NCBI GenBank assembly: GCA_045546275.1
Contig: JAZQCM010000042.1
Location: 1-64,000, forward strand
Length of the DNA: 64,000 nt
DNA from: RGIG1927 sp045546275
GTDB lineage: Bacteria; Bacillota; Clostridia; UMGS1883
Direction: 5' to 3'
Notes under the pieces: model-generated
What the model was told of the DNA's origin: nothing
Seen by the model: only the letters and a program-made list of their open reading frames with translations
Databases searched by the model: none
Shown: one piece after another, positions 33,531 through 41,525 of the stretch
Layout of the letters: the number at the start of each line of letters is the position of its first letter
Numbering within the stretch: position 1 is the first letter of the stretch
Translations under genes and position numbers: made by a program

Positions 33531-33851
33531 CTATATGTTCATTTGTTTTTTGATAAGTGAAAGTGAATTTGTCATGCTGTCGCGCTGTGCCTCGCTTATG
33601 TAGCCAAGTGAAAAAAGCGCCGATAAATCAAGTGAAAATGCATCTGCTTTTAAAGAAGCGGTTTTTCTCAGCGTAGCAACCTCGGCCTTTGAAAGAATGG
33701 GGTTTGAAAAGGAAAAAATCGCCACTGAAAGCTCATGAGCGGTGCCAAAAAGTTTTTTTGAAATAAGCTCCTCGTTTTTTTCATTGCCTAAAAATTCGCA
33801 CAGGTTAGTGCATTTAACCAAAAAATCCGTTACAAGTGTTTTTTCGTCCAT
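33531..33851 (-). CDS. Hypothetical helical protein between dgkA and era
   Basis: This 106-residue, mostly helical soluble protein has no signal peptide, cysteine pair or zinc motif beyond single cysteines. The pattern of three or four amphipathic helices recalls four-helix-bundle proteins of the 23S-rRNA-intervening-sequence type, but I do not recognise the family with confidence. The ribosome site GGAGG lies inside the dgkA 3' end, one base separates the genes, and era follows 10 bases later. In many Firmicutes this slot holds cytidine deaminase. This protein lacks the deaminase HAE/PCxxC motifs. Confidence 0.6.
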   Translation of the reverse strand: MDEKTLVTDFLVKCTNLCEFLGNEKNEELISKKLFGTAHELSVAIFSFSNPILSKAEVATLRKTASLKADAFSLDLSALFSLGYISEAQRDSMTNSLSLIKKQMNI

Positions 33852-33852
33852 A

Positions 33853-34230
33853 TTAACCTCCTATAATTTTCAAAAGGTCAAGTCCGTAGGGCACAAATAT
33901 GTAAAGCCCTACCACAGCGCACATAATTGCAATAATTAAAACCGCAGTTGAGGCAATGTCCTTTGCTTGTCCTGCAAGAGGGTGATACTCATCTGTTACA
34001 AGGTCAACAATACGCTCTAAGCTGCTGTTTACAGCCTCAGCAAAAATGCAAAGTGCAGTTAAAATAAAAACCACACACCTTTCCCATTTTAAAAGGGGAA
34101 AAACAAGTGAGCAAATAATAACCAGTATTGCCATTACAATGTCGAACTTAAAATTGCGCTCAGTTGTAACAAGGTGCTTAAAGCCTTTAATTGCACAGGA
34201 TAAGCTTGCAATAAAATTCCTGTTTTTCAC
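33853..34230 (-). CDS. dgkA: Diacylglycerol / undecaprenol kinase
   Basis: This 125-residue integral membrane kinase has three helices. EAVNSSLERIVDLVTDEYHPLAGQ... carries the catalytic Glu and the conserved DxxxxxAGxAKD pattern. Gram-positive members phosphorylate undecaprenol for lipid-carrier recycling. The start is GTG at 34230, with AGAGGTG five bases upstream. A TTG seven codons earlier has no ribosome site. The gene follows ybeY closely. Confidence 0.9.
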   Translation of the reverse strand: MKNRNFIASLSCAIKGFKHLVTTERNFKFDIVMAILVIICSLVFPLLKWERCVVFILTALCIFAEAVNSSLERIVDLVTDEYHPLAGQAKDIASTAVLIIAIMCAVVGLYIFVPYGLDLLKIIGG

Positions 34231-34240
34231 ACTGTCACCT

Positions 34241-34729
34241 CTATCTGACAAGATTCATCTTTTCAGCAATTTCTTTTTCTAAATTGCGCATAATTTTGCC
34301 GTCTTCCTCCTCAATATGGTCAAAGCCCATAAGATGGAGTGCTGAGTGGAGCGACAAAAATCCAACTTCACGGATAAGCGAATGTTCATATTCAATTCTC
34401 TGTGCCTCAGCTTTTTCCAAGCTGAGCATAATATCACCCAGTAAAAGTGTGTCGCCCTCGTAGTCGCCTTCTGTTATCAAGGCTTCGCCATCGGGTGAAA
34501 ACTCAATTATGGGGAAGGAAAGCACATCGGTTTCCCTGTCAATTTTACGGTACAAGGAATTAATTTCCTTAATTTTTTCATTGTCGGTAATGGTAACGCT
34601 TACCTGACATTTTACATCTCCCCACTCTAAAATGTCAAGGGTTGTGTTTACCGCAAGGCGGATAATATCTTCAAGCTCTTTGGTAAAGGGGAGCTTGTCC
34701 TGCTCGTTTTCAAATATAAAATCTACCAT
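34241..34729 (-). CDS. ybeY: Endoribonuclease YbeY (rRNA maturation)
   Basis: This 162-residue zinc-dependent RNase acts in 16S rRNA 3'-end processing and ribosome quality control. The metal motif is HSALHLMGFDH (H-x3-H-x5-H) near residue 130, and the central block TDVLSFPI is conserved. Its ATG shares a base with the pgpH stop (TAATG), so translation is coupled. Confidence 0.95.
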   Translation of the reverse strand: MVDFIFENEQDKLPFTKELEDIIRLAVNTTLDILEWGDVKCQVSVTITDNEKIKEINSLYRKIDRETDVLSFPIIEFSPDGEALITEGDYEGDTLLLGDIMLSLEKAEAQRIEYEHSLIREVGFLSLHSALHLMGFDHIEEEDGKIMRNLEKEIAEKMNLVR

Positions 34730-36762
34730 TATTTCTGCTCCTTATTTTCAGGGTAAAGAATTCTCTTGTGGAAATACTGCTCTAAGGTTGTCACAAAGGA
34801 TTCCTTTACGCATTTTAAATCACTAAAGGTAAGGGAAGAGTTGGAAAGCTGACCTTCGGATATTCTTGAAGAAATTATTTTGTCAATAACCTCACCTGCG
34901 TCTCCCTTGCCGCTTTCGCGCACTGCTCTCACAGCCGCTTCGCAAGCGTCCGCAAGCATTATGATTGTGGCTTCCTTTGTTTTAGGTTTAGGTCCGGGGT
35001 AAGTAAAGAGCGATGTGTCAACATCGGCATTTTTTTCTTTAGCCTTGTACAAAAAGTAGGAGGTTGTGGTTGTGCCATGATGCTGAGCAATAATGTCCTT
35101 AACTGCACTGGGCAGTCGGTACTGCTCTGCTAAATGAACGCCGTCGGATACGTGCTTTAAAAGAATATCGGCACTTTCTTCCGGGGGGAGTAAGTCATGA
35201 GGGTTATTGTCGCCTAACTGATTTTCCTTAAAATAATGAGCCTGCTCGGTTTTTCCAATGTCGTGGTAATATGCACCAACTCTTGCTAAAAGGGGGTTTG
35301 CGCCAATTGCATTAGCTGCCGCTTCTGCCATGTTGGCAACGGTTAATGAGTGGTGATATGTGCCGGGAGCCTTCAAAAGCATTGTTTTTAAAAGCTTGTG
35401 CTCAGGGTTTGAAAGCTCGCCTAATTTCATGGGGGTAATAACGTCAAAAATTGCTTCCCAGAAGGGGATTGTGCCTATGGCAAGAATTCCGCCGAAAAAG
35501 CATCCTAAAAAGGAAATTCCGAAATTTTTGAAAACGTCAATTAAATCCTTTGCACCGTTAAGTGAAAGGGTTGTGTAAATAAGTGCGTATGTAAATGCCG
35601 AAACAACCGTTGCAGGAAGAAGGTGTGCACGGCGACGTACCTTTGAAAAGTAAAAGCCTGTTGCAATACCCGAAATAATAACTGCAAAGGAAAGAATGTA
35701 ATCTTCGGTGTGAATTGCTACAAGAGAAGCAATTATAATGTTTACAACACCTGCAAGGCTTCCCGAAAGAAGAAGTGAAATAAGTGCAGGAATAATTGAA
35801 AGCGCCATAATAAAGAACAGATTGTTTTCTTTATCAAAGGTGAAAAACATTACAACTGCACCAATGCATACTAAAAGTGAGCATATAAAGGTGGTTGCAA
35901 CCATTGTTGCACTTATTTTTCCGCGTTCAATTTTAAGATAGTACAATACAGAAAGTAAAAGAGTTATTAAAAGTATTAAAATAGTGCTTACAATACGGGA
36001 ATAATCAACAGAGCTTTCACCGCTTATAAAGCCAAGCTGTGTAAGCATTGTGTACTGCGCCTGTGTGATAATATCGCCCTTACGTGCAATTACCTGGTTT
36101 TTAAGATAAACCACATCTTTTACAGACTCTCTCTTTATACGGCGCTGATTTTCAGTTTCCTCAACATCAACACTTTTGTTAAGAGTAATTACCTCTGATG
36201 CAATTTCAAAGGCAATATTTTCGGAAGATGAGGGCAGGTGATGTGTTGAAAGAAGCATATCAAACTCATTTAATGCATCAACGGTGTTTGAAACGCCCTC
36301 GGTCATAAGATGCTCTAAAAGCTCGGGTGTTACCTTTGACAGTGTGTTAAACTGCTCATCTGTCAAAGAAAGCGCTGTTTCAAAAATTTCATTGGGCAGA
36401 CCTGTTGTGTTTTCAATGTCGGGCACAACATCGGGAAAAACTGTCAATGAAATCAAAACCGCTTTTTCACGGCTGTTGAAAAGCTCGCTTAAAATGTTTT
36501 TTGCTCTTGCCACGGTGTTGTTGGTGGTCTCCAAATCCACAACATAAACATCCTTCACACTCTCAGAGGCAGCATTGCGCCTTGCCTCGGTGGTGGTTGT
36601 GTCAACTATGTCACGAGTGGCATAAATATCCTGGGGGCAAACACTGCCAACATTAATGTCAAACTGGGTTGAATGTGACATGTCAAAGGTTGTGCCGACC
36701 AGCACCCCAAAGGAGATAACTATTAATATAATACAAAGAAGCTTTGAGCGGAACGATATCAT
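34729..36762 (-). CDS. pgpH: 7TM-HD family phosphodiesterase PgpH (YqfF)
   Basis: This 677-residue membrane protein has an N-terminal transmembrane helix, a large extracellular domain (about 35-265), seven membrane helices (about 275-470) and a cytoplasmic HD domain. The HD-domain metal motif is YYHDIGKTEQ, with LADACEAAVRAV downstream. Listeria PgpH hydrolyses cyclic di-AMP, and that activity is inferred here. It lies between phoH and ybeY, the standard order. Confidence 0.94.
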   Translation of the reverse strand: MISFRSKLLCIILIVISFGVLVGTTFDMSHSTQFDINVGSVCPQDIYATRDIVDTTTTEARRNAASESVKDVYVVDLETTNNTVARAKNILSELFNSREKAVLISLTVFPDVVPDIENTTGLPNEIFETALSLTDEQFNTLSKVTPELLEHLMTEGVSNTVDALNEFDMLLSTHHLPSSSENIAFEIASEVITLNKSVDVEETENQRRIKRESVKDVVYLKNQVIARKGDIITQAQYTMLTQLGFISGESSVDYSRIVSTILILLITLLLSVLYYLKIERGKISATMVATTFICSLLVCIGAVVMFFTFDKENNLFFIMALSIIPALISLLLSGSLAGVVNIIIASLVAIHTEDYILSFAVIISGIATGFYFSKVRRRAHLLPATVVSAFTYALIYTTLSLNGAKDLIDVFKNFGISFLGCFFGGILAIGTIPFWEAIFDVITPMKLGELSNPEHKLLKTMLLKAPGTYHHSLTVANMAEAAANAIGANPLLARVGAYYHDIGKTEQAHYFKENQLGDNNPHDLLPPEESADILLKHVSDGVHLAEQYRLPSAVKDIIAQHHGTTTTSYFLYKAKEKNADVDTSLFTYPGPKPKTKEATIIMLADACEAAVRAVRESGKGDAGEVIDKIISSRISEGQLSNSSLTFSDLKCVKESFVTTLEQYFHKRILYPENKEQK

Positions 36763-36773
36763 ATTACAACTCC

Positions 36774-37733
36774 TTATCTTTGGTTTTTCTTGTTTTCATA
36801 CCTTTCGTAGGCGGCAATAATTTTCTGCACAAGAGGATGACGGACAATATCAGATGCGGAAAGTCGGCAGATTTCCAAACCTTCTATGCCGTTTAAAATT
36901 TTAACTGCTTCCTTAAGACCGCTTCTTTTTCCGTCGGGCAGGTCAATCTGGGTAACGTCGCCTGTTATTACGCATTTTGAGCCAAACCCAATTCTTGTTA
37001 AGAACATTTTCATCTGTTCTGGGGTGGTGTTTTGTGCTTCGTCAAGTATGATAAATGCATCGTCCAGGGTTCTTCCTCGCATGTAAGCCAAGGGTGCAAC
37101 CTCAATGGAGCCACGTTCAACATACTTCTGGTAGTTTTCAAAGCCCAACATATCAGCCAAAGCATCGTACAAGGGCCTTAAATAGGGGTCAACCTTCATT
37201 TGCAAATCCCCCGGCAAAAAGCCAAGCTTTTCACCTGCTTCAACGGCAGGTCTCGTAAGAATAATTTTCGAAACCTCTTTACGGCGGAAAGCATCCACAG
37301 CCATTGCAACTGCAAGGTAGGTTTTGCCTGTGCCTGCAGGACCTATTGCAATTACAACTGTGTTGTCCTTAATTTTGTCAACATAAGCCTTCTGACCCTT
37401 TGTTTTGCACTTTACGGGTCTGCCCTTGGCGCTTATGCAAATTGTGTCGGCGCTTTTGGAATAGTCACAGCTGAGCCCTGCCTGAGCCATGTCAATAGCG
37501 TAGCGGACCGACTGCTCGTTTATTTCCTCGCCTGTGTTATGAAGTGCAAAAAGGTTGTCAAGAACATTTGCCGCCTTTTCGCAGGAAGTATCATCGCCTG
37601 TTATTTTTATTGTTTCGCCACGGTTTGTAACCGAAACTGAAAACGCCTTTTCAATAAGCTTTACGTTAAAGTCAAAGCTGCCGAAAACGGCGCTGATTTC
37701 ATCAATTGTCTGTGCCTGAATAATTCTCTCCAA
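36774..37733 (-). CDS. phoH: PhoH family ATPase
   Basis: This 319-residue cytosolic P-loop protein has Walker A GPAGTGKTYLA and Walker B FIILDEAQNTTPEQMK, followed by a conserved TGDVTQIDLP. The N-terminal KH-like segment contains VFGSFDFNVKLIE. Family members are linked to RNA metabolism, but the function is not settled. The preferred start is TTG at 37733, with GGAGG seven bases upstream. Another TTG at 37751 lies too close upstream of that site. It overlaps yqfD by 32 bases. Confidence 0.93.
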   Translation of the reverse strand: MERIIQAQTIDEISAVFGSFDFNVKLIEKAFSVSVTNRGETIKITGDDTSCEKAANVLDNLFALHNTGEEINEQSVRYAIDMAQAGLSCDYSKSADTICISAKGRPVKCKTKGQKAYVDKIKDNTVVIAIGPAGTGKTYLAVAMAVDAFRRKEVSKIILTRPAVEAGEKLGFLPGDLQMKVDPYLRPLYDALADMLGFENYQKYVERGSIEVAPLAYMRGRTLDDAFIILDEAQNTTPEQMKMFLTRIGFGSKCVITGDVTQIDLPDGKRSGLKEAVKILNGIEGLEICRLSASDIVRHPLVQKIIAAYERYENKKNQR

Positions 37734-38889
37734 AGTTAATCCTCCGTTCAATTCCTATGGGCTGCTCACAAAGTGACTTTAAGGTTATTGATAAATAATC
37801 GCCCATGTCAGCGGAATATATGTCTATCGTATCTACACTAAGACCCTTTTGTATAAGCTCGTTGTAAAAAACCGCTTTGTGGTTTTCAATAAGCTTTTCA
37901 ATGTCTGTGTCCTTGTAGGTTACTGTTACTTCTCTGTATTCTTTTTTGTTGAAGGAAACAGGAAAAAACAGAAAATCCCTACTATAATCTATAATATCAT
38001 ATTCCGGGTATAAAATGCTACTGTTTATGAAAAGTTTTATGGGAAAATTTAAAAAATTTATGGTTAAATGTTCACATTTTTCTCCTGTTGGGGTGCGTAT
38101 TTCTTCTTTTTTGTAAATATTCACTTCTTTTGTTTGCCACACAAGCCCGTAAACCTCACCTGTGGCATGAGTTGGGGCGGTTTCAGTTTCGGAAATTGTT
38201 TTTACCCCCTCGATTAAAAGTCCCCCTTTCAAAACCACATCTCCCTCTCTTACCCTTGCAGTGCCGCCTGTTGCAAGCACACGGGTAACAATTGCATCCT
38301 CAGATGAATACACATTGCAAAAATCCTTTTCGTCAAAAACCTTTGGGGGGAGAGTGCGGGGAGCGTATTTCACAATGGCGCTTGCGCCCTTAAGGTCAAC
38401 CCACACCCACAAAAGGTCGTTGTTCCGGATTAAAAGCTGGTTTTTAACAAAGGACTGGTCAATTGAAAATTTAAAAGCACCACGCTTTACGCCTAAAGCC
38501 GAAAGCTCTTCAAGGAGCCTTTTTTCCATCTGAACATCGCAGTCAACTATGTTAACATTCCAGATTATACAGGTTGAAAAAAACAGCACCAAAGAAAGGA
38601 AAATGGGCAAAAAAAGTGCAATTTTCCTGTTTTTCAAGCTTTTCACAAGGGCAACAAAGCCTTTTTCCTCAATAACCTTCAGGCTTAGCCCCTCGGGAAG
38701 AGGGGAGGCTAAAAGATGCCTTGCCCCTTTACTGCTTACGGAAAAGTGAAGGATTGTTTCCTTTGGCTTTTCAATGTCGGAAATAAAAATGCCCTCTTCT
38801 TTTGCAATGTTTAAAATGCGCTCGGTGTACAAGCCTTCAGCCTGAAGAATTGTGTAGCCGAAAAGAAAGTTTAAAAGTTTAAGGTTCAT
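37702..38889 (-). CDS. yqfD: Sporulation protein YqfD
   Basis: This 395-residue protein has a cytoplasmic N-terminus and a transmembrane helix at about 90-115 (IALFLPIFLSLVLFFSTCII), followed by an extracytoplasmic domain. ELSALGVKRGAFKFSID and GVKTISETETAPTHATGEVYG are family-type blocks. It is a mother-cell (sigma-E) gene in B. subtilis, paired with yqfC. Length is close to the family's 398. Its 3' end overlaps phoH. Confidence 0.92.
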   Translation of the reverse strand: MNLKLLNFLFGYTILQAEGLYTERILNIAKEEGIFISDIEKPKETILHFSVSSKGARHLLASPLPEGLSLKVIEEKGFVALVKSLKNRKIALFLPIFLSLVLFFSTCIIWNVNIVDCDVQMEKRLLEELSALGVKRGAFKFSIDQSFVKNQLLIRNNDLLWVWVDLKGASAIVKYAPRTLPPKVFDEKDFCNVYSSEDAIVTRVLATGGTARVREGDVVLKGGLLIEGVKTISETETAPTHATGEVYGLVWQTKEVNIYKKEEIRTPTGEKCEHLTINFLNFPIKLFINSSILYPEYDIIDYSRDFLFFPVSFNKKEYREVTVTYKDTDIEKLIENHKAVFYNELIQKGLSVDTIDIYSADMGDYLSITLKSLCEQPIGIERRINFGENYSGTDN

Positions 38890-38897
38890 AAATCCTC

Positions 38898-39164
38898 CTA
38901 CTCAAAGCTGATTATATGTATTTGTCCTGTTATACGAACGCTTTCGTCGGTCATTACCGGGATTTTAAGATTATGTCCGTCAAGCTTTAAAATACCGTCG
39001 GTTGTGTTTATTCTGGCAGAAGTGGGCGAAAAGTCCAAAAGAGATTTAAAATTGTCAATCTCGGCACAGCTTGTGCCGTAAATAATAATATTGGGAAGGT
39101 CAGTAAAAGCCCCTGTTTTCATGTCAAGAAGGTTTTCCGCACCTGTCAAAAGCTTTTTTTTCAT
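38898..39164 (-). CDS. yqfC: Sporulation protein YqfC (YabP family)
   Basis: This 88-residue small protein has the YabP/YqfC pattern: LPNIIIYGTSCAEIDNF in the middle and LDGHNLKIPVMTDESVRITG near the end. It is encoded 8 bases before yqfD, matching the sigma-E-controlled yqfCD pair. Its molecular role in sporulation is poorly known. Confidence 0.9.
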   Translation of the reverse strand: MKKKLLTGAENLLDMKTGAFTDLPNIIIYGTSCAEIDNFKSLLDFSPTSARINTTDGILKLDGHNLKIPVMTDESVRITGQIHIISFE

Positions 39165-39224
39165 AAAATTATCCTTTCTGTATTAATATATTTAACATAT
39201 ATTTATTACAAAGGCAGGGATATT

Positions 39225-40187
39225 ATGTTTTTATTAATCTTACTCATACTTGTTCTTTTTCCGAAAGACGCTTCAATGGGGGCACAGGAAGGCATTAAAA
39301 TGGCTTTTGAGGTTGTGATTGTTTCCATTTTGCCCTTTGCAATATGTGCCTCCGGTGTGGTATATTCAGGCTTGGCAAGGGTAATAGGTGCAGTTTTTTC
39401 GCCTGTATTCACAAAGGTTTTCGGACTAAGCCCCTATGGTGCAGTAGCCCTTATGTCGGGTATGTTAGGTGGTTACCCTACAGGGAGTAAGGTTATCTGC
39501 GATATGATTGAAGAGGGTGTTATAACTAAAAGTGAGGGTGAAAAAATGCTTTCCTACTCCAATGTGGGAGGCTTGGTTTTTTCTTTGAATGTGGTGGGGA
39601 AAACTGCCTTCGGTTCTTACAAAACCGGAATTACAATATACATAATACATATTCTTGCAACCCTTATTACAGCCTCTCTTTTAAACAAAAGAGAAAAGCA
39701 TTATCTTAACATAAAGGATGAAATCTATTTTTATAAAAAACAAAAAAAGCCCCTTATGGCAATTGTTGGGAAAAGCATTGCCTCGGGGGGAAGTGTTATG
39801 ATAAGCATTGTTTCGTCATTTGTTGTTTTTTATGCGGTGATTTTTGCCCTGCAGGTTGAAAAAGCACCTCTTTTGTGCGGCTTTTTGGAAATGACAAAAG
39901 GGGTTATTTATTCGGGGAAAATTAAAAGCATACCACTTGCGGCACTTCTTTTTTCTTTTGGTGGATTGTCGGTTTTTGCGCAAACAGAAAGCATTTGCGA
40001 AAAATGGAATTTAAGCCTTAAGCAGTTTTACAAGGGTAAAATAATAAGCAGTGTAATTTCATATTTTTTAGCATGGGGATATGTAAATATAGCATCCTGG
40101 GGAAAGGAAGGTTTGGTGCTGACTTTTTGTGCTGTTATGGTTATAGGAACTTCAATTATACTTATAAACAAAAAAATTCTCTGTTGA
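39225..40187 (+). CDS. ylbJ: Sporulation integral membrane protein YlbJ
   Basis: This 320-residue membrane protein has about eight hydrophobic segments and the nucleoside-recognition-like motif MSGMLGGYPTGSKV, plus YSNVGGLVFSLNVVG. YlbJ belongs to the sigma-E regulon and is needed for cortex formation in B. subtilis. It is divergent from yqfC across 60 bases, with a ribosome site AAAGGCAGG. Its last codons form one arm of the terminator hairpin. Confidence 0.88.
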   Translation: MFLLILLILVLFPKDASMGAQEGIKMAFEVVIVSILPFAICASGVVYSGLARVIGAVFSPVFTKVFGLSPYGAVALMSGMLGGYPTGSKVICDMIEEGVITKSEGEKMLSYSNVGGLVFSLNVVGKTAFGSYKTGITIYIIHILATLITASLLNKREKHYLNIKDEIYFYKKQKKPLMAIVGKSIASGGSVMISIVSSFVVFYAVIFALQVEKAPLLCGFLEMTKGVIYSGKIKSIPLAALLFSFGGLSVFAQTESICEKWNLSLKQFYKGKIISSVISYFLAWGYVNIASWGKEGLVLTFCAVMVIGTSIILINKKILC

Positions 40188-40204
40188 ATATCAACAGAGA
40201 ATTT
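40174..40204. terminator. Bidirectional terminator ylbJ / DUF1858
   Basis: A perfect 14-bp stem (AAATTCTCTGTTGA with TCAACAGAGAATTT) has a 3-base loop. It incorporates the ylbJ stop codon and lies next to the DUF1858 stop. Confidence 0.85.
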
Positions 40205-40206
40205 CT

Positions 40207-40410
40207 TTATTTGCTTTCAAGAAAATCGTTAATCTTCTGAACAAGTTCATCAACGTCAACGCCGTGTACCAATGCTGCCTGTTCCAGACTTTCGCCTGAT
40301 GCAGAAGGGCAACCTAAGCAGTGCATACCGATTTCGAAAAAGATAGGAGCTGTTTCGGGGTCGATACGTAAAACGTCCATAATAATTGTGTCCTTTGTTA
40401 CCTGAGCCAT
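40207..40410 (-). CDS. DUF1858 redox-disulfide domain protein
   Basis: This 67-residue protein matches the hybrid-cluster-protein-associated redox disulfide (DUF1858) family. It opens TKDTIIMDVLRIDPETAPIF and carries the CxxC motif GMHCLGCPSASGESLE. It probably acts in thiol redox or metal handling, but no partner is adjacent. The ATG has GGAGG eight bases upstream and its own promoter. Confidence 0.92.
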   Translation of the reverse strand: MAQVTKDTIIMDVLRIDPETAPIFFEIGMHCLGCPSASGESLEQAALVHGVDVDELVQKINDFLESK

Positions 40411-40437
40411 TTCATTTACCTCCGTTCATTTTTAATA

Positions 40438-40466
40438 ATTATATAAAGTATTGGCTAAAGAGTCAA
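40438..40466 (-). promoter_or_regulatory. Sigma-A promoter of the DUF1858 gene
   Basis: On the minus strand TTGACT (40466-40461) and consensus TATAAT (40443-40438) are 17 bases apart. Confidence 0.85.
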
Positions 40467-40804
40467 GACCAATTCGTAAAAAAACCATAAAAAAGGAGCT
40501 TGTAAAATTATGCAAGCAAACGTCGAAAACGAAAAAATAAATTAATTATGTAAACTAATGTTTAAAGGGTTTTGTACATTTTGGAAAACTTAAAACTTTC
40601 CACCAAAAACAATTGCAAACCCTGTGGAAAATGTGGAAAAGTTTATGGAAAACCGCAAAATGAGGCTCTAAAACATGTGGAAAACTCAAATATTCCACAG
40701 AGCTGAATTTTTAAACAAGCTAAATAGGTTTACATAATCAATGCGAATTTGCGAACCCTCGCAAACCCTTGTTTTATCGGCTTTTTTGTCGAAACGAAAA
40801 TATA
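40467..40804. other. Noncoding region with DnaA-box-like cluster and inverted repeats
   Basis: These 340 bases contain no convincing gene. An 11-codon frame at 40510-40545 is the only candidate and its ribosome site is 11 bases away. Three exact matches to the DnaA-box consensus TTWTNCACA (as TGTGGAAAA) lie at 40623-40631, 40632-40640 and 40676-40684. One-mismatch copies lie at 40644-40652 and 40691-40699. A 15-base inverted repeat (40541-40555 and 40728-40742, 14 matches) and a nested 8-base pair (40559-40566 and 40710-40717) flank the cluster. Function unknown. Confidence 0.7.
40541..40742. repeat. Inverted repeat pair flanking the DnaA-box-like cluster
   Basis: The left arm 40541-40555 contains ATTATGTAAAC. 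The right arm 40728-40742 contains GTTTACATAAT. The arms are about 172 bases apart. Confidence 0.75.
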
Positions 40805-40833
40805 TTGACCTTTATATGAATTTAGTATAAAAT
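40805..40833 (+). promoter_or_regulatory. Sigma-A promoter of rnc
   Basis: TTGACC (40805-40810) and TAAAAT (40828-40833) have 17-base spacing. The rnc start follows at 40856. Confidence 0.7.
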
Positions 40834-40855
40834 AATGCAGGAGAGGATGAAAAAT

Positions 40856-41524
40856 ATGAATCTTGAAATTTTGGAAAAAAATTTAGGTTATAAATTTAAT
40901 AATATTGAGCTTTTAAAACGAGCAATTACCCATACATCCTATGCAAACGAAAGAAAAATAGAAAGCTACGAAAGGCTGGAGTTTTTGGGCGATGCAGTGC
41001 TCCAGATGCTCACAAGCAGGTACATATATTTAAACTTTCCCACCTTCCCCGAGGGGAAAATGAGCAGAATGCGTGCAAATATTGTTTGCGAAGGAACATT
41101 GTTCCAGATTGCAAAAAAGCTCGAAATTGATAAATTCGCATACCTTGGAAAGGGTGAGGAATTAACAGGCGGAAGAGAGCGTCCTTCAATCCTTGCCGAC
41201 ATGGTAGAAGCAATCCTTGCCGCAATTTACCTTGATGGAGGCATTGAAAAGGCACGTGAAATTATTTTTGATGCATATGGTGATATTATAAATTCCGCAG
41301 CCGAAGGCAAGCTTAACCGTGATTACAAAACGGCACTTCAGGAAAAGCTTCAGGAAAATGGCAGTGTGAAAATAGAGTACCACCTTGTAAAAGAGGAGGG
41401 ACCTTCTCACAATAAGCTTTTCACAATGGCTGTATGTGTGGACAATAAAATTTTAGGCGCAGGAAGCGGAAAAACCAAGCAGGAAGCACAGCAAATGGCT
41501 GCAAAGGAAGCTTTAGGTGAGTAA
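40856..41524 (+). CDS. rnc: Ribonuclease III
   Basis: This 222-residue double-strand-specific endonuclease acts in rRNA processing and RNA decay. The signature ERLEFLGDAVLQM and the second acidic site DMVEAILAAIYLDGG lie in the RNase III domain. A C-terminal dsRBD (about residues 150-222) starts DYKTALQEKLQ. The ATG at 40856 has GGAGAGG about 9 bases upstream. Earlier ATGs at 40835 and 40847 fall on or before that site. Confidence 0.95.
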   Translation: MNLEILEKNLGYKFNNIELLKRAITHTSYANERKIESYERLEFLGDAVLQMLTSRYIYLNFPTFPEGKMSRMRANIVCEGTLFQIAKKLEIDKFAYLGKGEELTGGRERPSILADMVEAILAAIYLDGGIEKAREIIFDAYGDIINSAAEGKLNRDYKTALQEKLQENGSVKIEYHLVKEEGPSHNKLFTMAVCVDNKILGAGSGKTKQEAQQMAAKEALGE

Positions 41525-41525
41525 A

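Noticed and set aside
40510..40545. 11-codon reading frame after an AAAAGGAG sequence
   Set aside because: The ribosome site is 11 bases from the ATG and the peptide has no leader-peptide features.
40467..40804. Calling this the chromosomal origin
   Set aside because: The DnaA-box-like cluster is real in sequence, but dnaA, dnaN, gyrB, rpmH or parAB are not nearby and no genome-wide skew is available.
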